Assembly (NCBI GenBank): GCA_029582165.1
Contig: CM055879.1
Coordinates: 35,320,330 to 35,384,329, forward strand
DNA from: Portulaca oleracea
Taxonomy: Eukaryota; Streptophyta; Magnoliopsida; Caryophyllales; Portulacaceae
Length of the DNA: 64,000 bases
Reading direction: 5' to 3'
In this document: piece by piece, positions 35,305 to 45,747 of the stretch
Numbering within the stretch: the first letter of the stretch is position 1
Layout: every line of letters begins with the position of its first letter
Translations under genes and position numbers: made by a program
The notes under the pieces: model-generated
Databases searched by the model: none
The model's input: the letters and a program-made list of their open reading frames with translations, nothing else
Told to the model about the DNA's origin: nothing

Positions 35305-37073
35305 TTAGGCCACAACCAAGAGTGAGAATTTTCTCACTTGCACACAAGTCAAGGTAAATATGAGTGAGAAAAATGCATCTAATGGTGAGGAAACTTGTAT
35401 GGTAGGTGAGGAAAATATTTTCCACCCATATGCATGGGTAGACTTGCATATATAAATTGTATGGGCCCCATGTGCTTGTTTGCCTTTATTACATATCCAA
35501 TTGAGGAGAGAAAAAAAGATAATGAAAGTAACTTATATTATATCTTTTCTTTTCACATTTATTTATAATATTTTAATGGTTAGGTAAGTTAGATTTCACA
35601 AGTACTGTAAAAATTCTTTTGAGTTCAAGTGAGCATGACTCACATTTATGATATTTTATTAGATAAGTGAGTAAAAATTCACCCACCATTAGTAATAACT
35701 TTAAGGAATATTGGATAGATAACAAGTTGGGAATAAGAAAGTCCTAACAGAATATTATTAGTAACAAATTATACTTCTTATTTTTTTCAAAATTTGTGAC
35801 ATTTGACCTTTTACAATATTTGATGGACCACTTCAATTTTTAATTTTTAATACAATGCATTTCAAAGTATTACATAAATATTTAAATAAAAGTATTTTTC
35901 ACGATAAATTGTAAAATTAATGGATTTAGTATGTATCCATTATTCATAACATACAAAATTGGTTAGTAGTTGCGACAAAAGTAGGGATCGAATGGGCAGG
36001 TTGCTTACCCAATTACTCTTCAAAATAGTTGGTTTCTTGTTATAGGTTGATACAACAACAACAGCGAACTTTTAGGTTGAAAATGGTCCTAGACAAAGAA
36101 ACCATGCTCCAGTCCTCCTTAAAATTAGATCAATTAAATCACGTAGGTTGCTTCTCGATTGAATAACGTCAGCAAATTTGCCCTTGCGACTTAGGGCATA
36201 GACAACAAAGTTGACACTATCCAAATTATACTCCATAATGTATTCAAACACAACTATGAAGTCTTGTCACTAAATCTGCCTTTGAGTGATTCTACTTTAA
36301 GTTTGGAAATGGCTTATTGCCACATTGTCCATCTCGATAACGAACTTACTCTGATGCAAGCAATGCCTCTAATTCCGAATTCAATATACAACCCTAGTCA
36401 TATTTTTCTTTAGTACTGTATACAATATATTTCTTATTTGTAGTTTTGTTGGGGAGGTCCAGGGCGAGAGGTCACTCCAACCAAAACTCATAGTACACAA
36501 GTTGAGTGAAGTTCCATCTTAAAATCAATTGGTCCACTTGACTTATATACCATCTTAAAATCAAAACTCATAGTACAATAAAGTAGTCCACTTGACTTAT
36601 ATACCATGTTATTTACCTTTACTTATTCGATGTGATACATTTTATTCATGAATGAATCTCAACATTGGGGGTTGTTTCCTTTAATCAAATGATTACACAT
36701 AGAAGGAAGACCATATATTATAGTAGCAAGTAGAAGCTAATGAAAGACACTGATGCTGTTTGGCCCACATGCTAATTAACATTAACCCCTTTGTAGTTGT
36801 GATAATTAGATATGGCAAACCATAAAGAGACAACCAATGGCATCAGATATATGAATATGATGGAGGTTGTCCTTAAATCATTGTTTTCAACTGCTCTCAA
36901 CCTGTAGAGTGATAGCTACGTAGCTTTAGGCTTTTAGAAAAACTTTCTTGAGTTTCTAAATAGGTTTTTAGATTTTAATATATGAATTTAGGTAAAGAAA
37001 ATTTTAATAATGTGAACTTTAAAAATATTGTTACAAAATTCGTCAATATTCAGATTATTTAGTTCCATTATAC

Positions 37074-37110
<37 letters not shown>

Positions 37111-37258
37111 ATAATTCAAGTTAAAGAGTCTAATTTAGATTATTTCACGACATTTTTAAAGCTCTGATTATTGAGACTTTTATGATCGACAGTTCAAATT
37201 CTTTAAATTCAAAAACCCTTTAAAAGACAATCTTGCCCCTAAAATGAGCTAACACACC

Positions 37259-37301
<43 letters not shown>

Positions 37302-37401
37302 TGGTAAAGTGGCCTGTGGGAGGGGCTTACTGTATAATAGTATACTTGTGCTCTAATCAATAAATATTTTCAGTTTAGCTCGATTGATTTTTCCATACTA
37401 A
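35305..37401. other. Gene-free intergenic DNA with simple repeats
   Basis: No gene supported. 35308-35702 has weakly inverted ends (GAGTGAGAATTTTCTCAC / GTGAGTAAAAATTCAC) and may be another small element. A (TA)n tract lies at 37079-37108 and a (TTA)n tract at 37258-37301. Around 36050-36420 the DNA looks like a strongly degraded repeat without an open frame. Confidence 0.45.
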
Positions 37402-37541
37402 GGGACCGTTCTTTTGTGCGTTGCGTTACATTACGTTACGTTTGGTTGCGTTGGAAATAGTTAAAAAATAATGATAATTTACGTTATGTTGCGTTAAGTT
37501 GCGTTGCGTTTGGGTGCGTTAACGCATAAAAGAACGGTGCC
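37402..37541. mobile_element. PIF/Harbinger-type MITE, short variant
   Basis: Left GGGACCGTTCTTTTGTGCG, right CGCATAAAAGAACGGTGCC, flanked by TAA on both sides (37399-401 and 37542-44). Only 140 bp; the interior is made of GCGTTACGTT-like words. Confidence 0.75.
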
Positions 37542-37654
37542 TAAGGAGAACTCCAAAGAAAAAAAAATGTTATAAAGATATCGGTTTTTTATTAGTATTT
37601 TGTGGATCGTCCTTTATCATGATAAAAAATTGGCTTATTTTGTTAAATGCTAAT

Positions 37655-38259
37655 TGTTAGGGATCAGATTCAGATATGTTGCCAGTTGTTAGTCACTTGT
37701 TAGGGTGTAAAATAGAGCAATATATGCAACGAAAGGTAAATACAGGATGATTATGAAATCGAGGATAATAATAAAGAGAGGCAAAGATAAATAGGGTGAG
37801 ACAGTAATTTTACGTGGGAAACCGAAGAACTCGGAGAAAAACCCACGGGCGACAACCAATATCCATTAGTAGAAAAGGAGATATTACAAAAGGTAAAATA
37901 TATGTGTGAACTCTCGTAAATTCTCATAACCTAGGGATGAGTAGGGTGAAGATGTGGAAATAACACCGCACCTCCCTCATGGGGAGTTTTGAAGGTTCAC
38001 ACATCGACTACATTGGTTGCTTGGCCGCTGATTACAAGGTGAATAAATATCTCTATTTATAGGGGTAAACTTCCTATAAATCTGGCTAGACTCCTACTCC
38101 AAATACAATTAGGTTTTAGAATACAATTAGGAAACTAACCTAAATATAATTAGGAAATAAAATAATTTCCTAATAGCAACCAATAACTTGGAGTGTTTAA
38201 ATAGGTCTAGGAAACTTGTCAAATAATGAGTCAAGAGAATTTGGGCCATTAACCCAACA
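37655..38259. mobile_element. Solo LTR of a retrotransposon
   Basis: A 605-bp unit beginning TGTTAGGG and ending CCCAACA, flanked by a perfect 5-bp duplication CTAAT (37650-54 and 38260-64). TG...CA ends with 5-bp duplications are diagnostic of LTR retrotransposon integration. A TATA-like box (CTATTTATAGGG, 38053-38064) inside supports promoter function. No internal retrotransposon region, primer-binding site or second LTR flanks it, so it is a recombination remnant. The superfamily cannot be told. Confidence 0.85.
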
Positions 38260-38264
38260 CTAAT

Positions 38265-39091
38265 TTTTTTTAGATGTTGACATGATAGAGTTTTGGTATT
38301 TGGTAGAAGATTCATTACAAGTGTCTTCCTTTTCTTTAATTCAATGTTTCAACCTTAATATTTTTACCACTTATACGTTAAATATGCTGGGACAAGGAAT
38401 AAATTATCTATGACAAACATAATCTATCAAATTATAATTTTTACTCATGAAAAATATTTTTACTTCCATTAGGAACTAAAGTTTAGTGAGAAGTTTGAAT
38501 AATGAAAGTGGCTAGCAATTAGATAAACAGCTCTTTGATACGTTGTGTTATACTTTATGTACTTTATAAAAAAGGATAGAATTTTCTTTTTAATTTTTTT
38601 TTTAAAAATAAAAAACTTGGGCGAGCTTACCTATCGAGGTTCTCATATCTTATGGGAAGGCATGAAAAGAATTAATATGCGCATCAGCTTATGGTAGAGT
38701 TTATTCGGGGGTACTAATATTATAGTTGTTAGCTCTTTTTTTTTTATGAAAATTACTATTATTTCTTAAAAATGGGGTTAGAATAAGAAAAGTTTGTAGT
38801 TTGAAGGTTATATATTAGTCAAGAAAAAAGTGAAGTCTATTGCTTTATTTCTTTTTTTAGTGCGAGTTCGATGCTGGTGTTTAGTGTTCTATATTTTTTT
38901 TTGTGACTTCTTAGTTGTATCCTTTAGTTGTTGATTTGTTGTGGTTTTATCTTATAGTTTATGTGGTTTTATTGTTTTGCAGATTGCTTGTAGCATCTTT
39001 GATGCAATTTTAACCTTAAATGATTTTCAATTATTGATTTTTTAAAATTCTTTTTATGCAAATTGCAATGCATGCGCAAAACTAGTTATTA
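38265..39091. other. Gene-free DNA ending in a possible Helitron 3' terminus
   Basis: AT-rich and non-coding. Near 39055-39087 the sequence TTGCAATGCATGCGCAA (imperfect hairpin) is followed by CTAGT, the layout of a Helitron 3' end (hairpin then CTRR before T). A second LINE/Helitron-like T/G-rich stretch lies at 38860-39010. No 5' end was identified. Confidence 0.35.
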
Positions 39092-39297
39092 CTCCCCCCG
39101 TTCCATATTAATTGTCCAAAATGTCGTTTTTGACTGAGAATTTCTTATAATATATTTTATCAAAAAGTTACAATATTATATTCTTATGATAGTACTTTTC
39201 GTTATGTATCTAATGATGATACTTTTCATATATTAGAACATTGTATATGTTGAGAAATTAATGGAGCATCGGGATAATTAATATGGAACAGAAGGAG
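39092..39297. mobile_element. Stowaway-type MITE
   Basis: Left CTCCCCCCGTTCCATATTAA after TA; right TTAATATGGAACAGAAGGAG before TA. About 206 bp. It sits directly beside the possible Helitron end. Confidence 0.8.
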
Positions 39298-40719
39298 TAT
39301 TATTAAGGTTGGCAAGCTTATCATTAATTGGGCCATCTCAGGGTAACCGTCACTAATTGGGTGGAACAGGCTCAGAATAAGAGACATCAAAACCCAAACA
39401 AGACGCCCACTAATCAAGCCCAACTTCAATTAGTGCATACATCACATCAATTTGTATCCAATTACTTCAATTGAGCATAAGAGCGTCAAGTTACTCAACT
39501 ATAACTCATTAATACTAGTTTTTTGTCCATTCTTTCGAGACAATGTTTGTTTAACATAGGAAAAAAATAATACAGAGATGTAAATGACAGCAAAAAAAAA
39601 AAAGAAGAAAGAAAATCAATAAATATGAGGAAATCATATACCAATTATGAAAGATCTATACTCATTGAAAACAAAGTCCGATCCAAATCCACGTTCAAAA
39701 TATTATTAAAATTAAAATTAAAATGTGATCTCATTTATTTACTGTATCATAAACTTACTCTAATTACTGTCATTGTATGATATATGTATGAATTTGTATG
39801 TACTGTCGTGTGTTTGGTCATACAGTTTATTTCCCAAATCATATAATTATGTGATATACTAAAAGACTCAAATGCTTCCATTAAAAAAAAAAAAGACTCG
39901 TATACATTGTTATTACAGGAAGGATATTACCTTTAGAATGATTTAAATACACTTATATTTCACTCTATTAGTGATTTTGAAGAAATGCAAGATGGTTAAA
40001 AGCCATCTTGTGTCAAGATGTTTATCATTTTTGTTTTCAAAATTTCACATTCTCATGGTGTGTCCTTGAGGGCACATTAATTCAGGGGTGGAGCATCAGT
40101 TCTTCTTTGTACGTATTGCTTTTTTTTTTTTTTTTGAAGATTTTATGAGTGCAGAACCATGAAATTATTAAAATGCACATTATGCTATTTATCCTTGTTG
40201 ACTTTGAAACAACCACAAAGGATTGCCTACTTCATCTTGGCGTCTTACATTTTTGAAAATTTGATAAGAGAATCGACCGCGAATCTAGGTCTTTGTATTA
40301 GGGGTATCAGTATATTATTTCGTTCATTTAAAAATATATTATATGTAATTTTTAACTCAAATTATACTAAATTTAATTACTTTTTTTGTGTTAAAGGTAG
40401 TCATGGCTACCCCACCCATACATATAATCATGTAAATCCACTTATGATGAGAACAGTAGTGTTAGAATCAACTATCACATTGAGATACTAAAATGGGCTT
40501 AACAAGGTATCAATGAATAGTTGCTAAGGAGTGGGCAATGGGTCGGGTATCCACAAAGCCAAAACGGTCTGGCCATAAGAATGGAGGTCAGCAAAGAGCC
40601 GGGTCATTAAAGGGTCAAGCTCTTAAAAGGCCGACAACAGTGTAGAACAAAGCAAGCCAGATTTGATGAGGAAAGCCTCCGACATTATTTGTACCAGCTT
40701 ACCACCCCGAATATAGTTA
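39298..40719. other. Gene-free DNA containing an unoccupied relative of the hAT insertion site
   Basis: No gene supported; a 110-codon open frame at 40159-40491 has no family features. 39935-40030 (AAATACACTTATATTTCACTCTATTAGTGATTT ... CATCTTGTGTCAAGATG) matches the two flanks of the hAT element at 54378-55573 but lacks the element. 40538-40700 is rich in GGGTCGGG/GGGTCA words resembling the element at 50077. Confidence 0.45.
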
Positions 40720-40998
40720 GGCCCCGTTCTTTTATACGGTTGGTTGTGGTGTGGTAATGGTGCATTGCGATGGAATTTGAAAAAATATGGTGAGTTGTGG
40801 TGAATTGTGGTAGGTGGGGTAATTTAAGAGGAAGAATGTGAAAAGTATAGGGGAAAAGTGAGGAGAGAGAAAAATGAAAAGGTATATTGGTAATGATTGT
40901 GGTGTGTAATGTGTATAATATGGTAAAGTGTGATGGAAAATTAAAGCATACAGTGCGGTGTGGTACTACACCACAACTTACCGCATAAAAAAAGGACC
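40720..40998. mobile_element. PIF/Harbinger (Tourist-like) MITE, copy 2
   Basis: Left GGCCCCGTTCTTTTATACGG, right TTACCGCATAAAAAAAGGACC, flanked by TTA on both sides (40717-19 and 40999-41001). Interior rich in GTGGTG words. Confidence 0.82.
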
Positions 40999-41670
40999 TT
41001 AGTTAAGGAAAATCGTTCCTAATAATTTATGCGGGAGATCAAACCACACATTCCTCAGTTTTACTTATACCAAAGCAAATACGGCACTTTAATTATCATC
41101 CAACAACTTGAGTTTGAAACCAAAAGATGAGGTTAATGACAATTAGCACACTCAACCAAGATTTTGGAAGCAAAGTAAAACATGCTAATTTGACGGAAGG
41201 CTATCTAATTGGGGGTAAGGTTGGCTGAAGCAGGTAGTATAACTTGCATACGTACGTTGATTGGCAATTTGCAGTTAAAAAATGGGGAAAATCAGATGTT
41301 ACTTTAGTTTACATTGATGTGTTTTTTTTTTTTTTTTTTTTTTTGTTGGTAAAGTAGTATTATAGAATGTTTAAGAAGTAATAATGGCGGAGATTATGCA
41401 TGATTTTAAATTTGGCTTTGGATGGTCTGGAATGTTGAGGAAGCATATACAGGAACATGAGAAAACCATGCTTCCTTACAAACCCCACAACTTTTTCTTT
41501 CGTGGTCCTTCAATTATCACCTGACAAATCACACCCTCACTTCCAGTTAATTGACTCATCAGCATTTCCTAAGGTCTTGCGATCACACTGACAAATGGCA
41601 AAACTCTGCTCAATTATTGTTATTTTGCTACAATTATTATTACAACATAAGGATTCCAATTCTGCTTTGA
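40999..41670. other. Short gene-free interval
   Basis: Non-coding AT-rich DNA with a 24-base poly-T run at 41321-41344. Nothing else recognisable. Confidence 0.45.
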
Positions 41671-41965
41671 TGTCCTGTTATTTTCTGTGGTGCGCATAGT
41701 GTGGCAATGACATGTTTTGGTAAAAATATAGATAGTATGATATAATATAGTAAGTTGTGGTAAAATTTGTATTAAAAAATGATTGATAATAGGCAAAGAG
41801 AGAAAAAAGTGATAAGTAGTGAGAAGAGTGAGAAAAGAGAAAAATTATATATGGTGGTGTTGTGGTAAAATGTAGTTAAGTAAGGTAATATGGAATAGTT
41901 TATGGGTAGTGTTGTAAATTGTACGTGGTAGGTGCGATATGATACCACATAAAAAAAACAGAGCC
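41671..41965. mobile_element. Degenerate PIF/Harbinger-type MITE, copy 3
   Basis: Right end TACCACATAAAAAAAACAGAGCC followed by TAA; left end TGTCCTGTTATTTTCTGTGG is decayed and has no clear TAA/TTA. The interior carries the GTTGTGGTAAAA words of the family. Confidence 0.55.
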
Positions 41966-42006
41966 TAAATGAATGTTGTGTCTTATTTGCATATTAATAA
42001 AACTAA

Positions 42007-42254
42007 GGCTCGTTCTTTTATGCGGTGCGGTTGCGGTGTGGTGGAATTTTAAAAAGTATGTGAGTTGTGGTGGGAGTTGTGATAAGTGGGTATGTGAGGA
42101 GAGAAAATGTAAAAAGTAGAGTAGAAAAGTAAGGAGAAAAAAATAAAAATATATTTTGATAATGATTTGTGGTAAAGTGTGATGAAATGTGGTGAAATGT
42201 GGTAGAATATTGAGTAGTGCGGTGTGATGCGGTACCGCATAAAAGAATGGGGCC
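42007..42254. mobile_element. PIF/Harbinger (Tourist-like) MITE, copy 4
   Basis: Left GGCTCGTTCTTTTATGCGGT, right ACCGCATAAAAGAATGGGGCC, flanked by TAA on both sides (42004-06 and 42255-57). 248 bp with clean inverted ends. Confidence 0.85.
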
Positions 42255-42752
42255 TAAATAAATGTGTTGAACCAAGATGATTGTTAATTAATCATCTTAA
42301 ATTATATATAAATTATTATAAGATTATGTTTATGTATATCTAAACTGTCAAAAATATATTTTATTAGTTTGTGAGTTATTGCAATACATAAATGATGTAA
42401 AAGTTACTCTTTATTTATACTAGTACTTAGACCCGTGCGCTGCACGGGGCGCAAATAAACTGTACGTATTGTTGAAAATAATACTATAACGAGGTAATAT
42501 TTGAATGAATAAAGAAAAAGACAATAATGCAAAATAAAAAGAATAGTTTTCTTATTTAAAAGAATAAAAAAAAGAATAGTGCATAATAAAAAAAAGGAAA
42601 AGAAATAAGAGTCATTAATGTAAAAATACACATTAATGCACACATTAATATTACATAATTTTTTTTAAAAATTAAATAGAATCAATTGTAAATTTCCCAA
42701 AATACCCTCATTAAAATCCACATATTTCGATCCTCACCCTTTGTACCCAGAA

Positions 42753-42783
<31 letters not shown>

Positions 42784-43073
42784 ATATGATTTCATTCATT
42801 ATAAATATAAAACCACGTGTAAAACATTTTGATAATGATTTGTACATTTTTTCTATGATTGATATGATTAGAGGCCATTTATATTAGTCGGCATAGCCGA
42901 TGAATGCTGAACATTTATAATCGATAAAGATGTGTAAATATAAAAAAGTTTATTATTTAAAATTGTAGACAATATCATAAACTATTCAAAATGCTTAATA
43001 AAATCTTTTTCTCTTTGTTTGACTAATAATAATTAACATATTGCGTCCCCCGGCCCCTCATAGTCATTATTTA
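42255..43073. other. Gene-free DNA with a possible Helitron 3' end (minus strand)
   Basis: On the minus strand CCCGTGCAGCGCACGGG (a hairpin) is followed by TCTAAGTACTAGT at about 42418-42448, the pattern of a Helitron 3' terminus (hairpin, short spacer, CTAG|T). A (TA)n tract lies at 42757-42780. No coding. Confidence 0.4.
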
Positions 43074-43313
43074 GGCCGTGTTCTTTTCTGCGGTTAGTAA
43101 ACTGCAGTGCCACAGCTTATCGTAATTTGCCACAACTCACCGCATTTTACCGCGAATCATTACTTTTCTCTCTCCTCACCTTTCTCTCTCCTCACTTTTC
43201 TCTTCTACTTTTTACATTCTCTCTCCTCACCTACCCCACATACTAATAACCTACCACAATTCCACCACACCCACCACACCATTCCGTAAAATACCGCATA
43301 AAAGAACACGACT
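43074..43313. mobile_element. PIF/Harbinger (Tourist-like) MITE, copy 5
   Basis: Left GGCCGTGTTCTTTTCTGCGG, right TACCGCATAAAAGAACACGACT, flanked by TTA on both sides (43071-73, 43314-16). About 240 bp. Confidence 0.82.
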
Positions 43314-43638
43314 TTAATATGAGAATTGAATAATTGGAGTATAAATAAATTAGACTTAAAATCTTATCTAAATAATAGTCCCACTAATTTTGTTTAATTT
43401 AATTTTGTAATTTTATAATTAAATTTTATCATATCATATTACATGTCATTTTTCGCAACATTATATAAATTATGATTATATTCTTTAGAGTGATAATTTA
43501 AGTTTATTTTTATTTAAATTTATCTTATCTCATCTAATTCAAAATTTTAATATTAAAATACCTTTATCCGACCATTAACTTACCTACCTCAACTTTTATC
43601 CTTTTCTTTTCTTACAAAACCTAACTTGACTTTACTAA
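43314..43638. other. AT-rich spacer between two MITEs
   Basis: Strongly AT-rich, non-coding, nothing recognised. Confidence 0.5.
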
Positions 43639-43908
43639 GGCCCTATTTTTTTCTGTGGTTGGCAAACTGCGGTGCCGCAGCCTACCGCAGTTTGCTACAA
43701 CCCACCATAAAATACCATTCTACCACAATTCACCACAACCCACCACAAATTGCTTTTTCACAATTATCAATACCATATTTATATATATATATATACAAAA
43801 AACTCACCACAACATACCAATAACCCGCCACAATTACACCACAACTCGTCACAATTTCACCACATCATACCACACCGTACCGCAAAATACAGCATAAAAG
43901 AACATGCC
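43639..43908. mobile_element. PIF/Harbinger (Tourist-like) MITE, copy 6, in the HMGR upstream region
   Basis: Left GGCCCTATTTTTTTCTGTGG, right ACAGCATAAAAGAACATGCC, flanked by TAA on both sides (43636-38, 43909-11). It ends about 385 bp before the HMGR ATG, so it may lie within the promoter. Confidence 0.82.
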
Positions 43909-44293
43909 TAATTTAAAGAACAAAACATGTGTACAAAAAAGCTTACCTTTGTTCAAGTGCGGGTTAATGTAAATATGACCTGTACTGTATGTAATTAAAT
44001 CAAATGACACTTTAGTCAAAGTTAGGCCGAAAAACCAAAAACATTAGAAAAAACCAGAAAAACCAGAAAAACAAAAAAACGGAAAAACGCACAAATTCAC
44101 GTTCCTTGCTGCCCGCCCTTCAAATTGAAATCCCACCCTCACCAACACCAACACCAACTGAACTCCTTTTCTCTCTCATTTTCAGTTATTCTCGCTCCCT
44201 CTCTTCCTTCTCTCTCTACAATGCTGTCCGTGTGATCTCCCTCCAACTGCCTCCCCCTCTCATTTTCCGACACGCATTTCCACCGCCTCCGCC
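43909..44293 (+). promoter_or_regulatory. HMGR proximal promoter and 5' leader
   Basis: Between the MITE and the HMGR ATG. The last ~150 bp is CT-rich (CTCTCTCATTTTC, CTCTCTTCCTTCTCTCTC), typical of a plant 5' leader. No TATA box could be assigned with certainty. Confidence 0.5.
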
Positions 44294-45716
44294 ATGGACG
44301 TCCGCCGCCGACCTCCGAAGTCCGGTAAATCCGCCACCGCCTCCGCCGCCGCAGACGACGGCCTTCCGAAGGCCTCCGACGCTCTACCTCTTCCTCTTTA
44401 CCTGACGAACACCGTCTTCTTCACTCTGTTCTTCTCCGTCGCGTACTACCTCCTCCACCGGTGGCGCGACAAGATCCGCAACAACATCCCCCTCCATGTC
44501 GTCACCTTCTCCGAGCTCTCCGCCATTGTCTCCCTCATCGCCTCCCTCATCTACCTCCTCGGCTTCTTCGGCATCGATTTCGTCCAGTCCGACAATCGCA
44601 CCACCGCCGCATCCTCCGCGGCGTCCTCCGACGACGGCGACGGATGCCGGAGTCGGTTCCGCGAGGTCCAGCCGTCTCTGTCCTCGGATTCCGACGAGGC
44701 GGCGGTGATGGCGGTGGTGGACGGAACTCTGCCGTCGTATTCGCTGGAGTCGCGGCTAGGAGACTGCCGGAGAGCGGCGGCGGTGAGGCGGGAGGCGGTG
44801 GAGAGGATCACCGGGAAGTCGTTGGAGGGGATGCCGTTGGAAGGATTCGACTACGAGTCGATTCTAGGGCAATGCTGCGAGATGCCGGTCGGATATGTCC
44901 AGATTCCGGTGGGAGTCGCCGGACCTCTGCTGCTCGACGGATATGAGTACACAGTTCCGATGGCGACCACCGAGGGATGCCTCGTCGCGAGCACGAACCG
45001 AGGTTGTAAAGCTATCTATGCCTCCGGCGGAGCCACCAGTTATGTTCTGAAGGACGCCATGACCAGAGCTCCGGTGGTTAGGTTTCCGTCTGCGAAGAGA
45101 GCCTCTGAGTTGAAGTTCTTCCTCGAAGATCCCCTCAATTTCGAAACCCTATCCATCGTCTTCAACAAGTGCGTGAAACTTAGTTTCAATCGCTGAATTG
45201 AATTGAATTGAATTAAGTTCAATTAAATGAGCGGATTTCTTGTTCGTTCGTCTTTGATTGTAATTTTTGGTTGTTGATTTGTGTAGATCGAGCAGATTTG
45301 CCAGGTTGCAGGGGATACAATGCTCGATTGCAGGGAAGAATCTGTATATAAGGTTCAGCTGCACAACGGGGGATGCCATGGGGATGAACATGGTGTCTAA
45401 AGGTGTCCAGAATGTCCTTGATTTCCTCCAGAATGATTTTCCAGACATGGATGTCATTGGCATCTCTGGTCAGTTATACTTCTATTCAAGCTCATGCTTG
45501 TAAACATTTTTGTTTACTGTAACTAATGAGGACAACAACAAACTCTAGTGTTAGTCATAGAGATGCAGATATAGCATAACTAGAATTATGCTTCCAGTGT
45601 ATAATTTTATGAAGTCGCTTATGGATATTATGAGCATACTCATAAAATTAGTAAATAAATAAAAATTGCAAAAATGTATAGCCCATTAGTCCTTATAAAT
45701 TATGAACTGAAATTGC

Positions 45717-45747
<31 letters not shown>

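Noticed and set aside
40159..40491. A 110-codon open frame in the MITE-rich interval
   Set aside because: Low-complexity, Leu/Ile/Phe-rich, surrounded by repeats, no homology I recognise.
44461..44946. A 161-codon frame overlapping HMGR exon 1
   Set aside because: It is the +2 frame of the Ser/Ala-rich, GC-rich HMGR exon; arginine/proline-rich nonsense composition.
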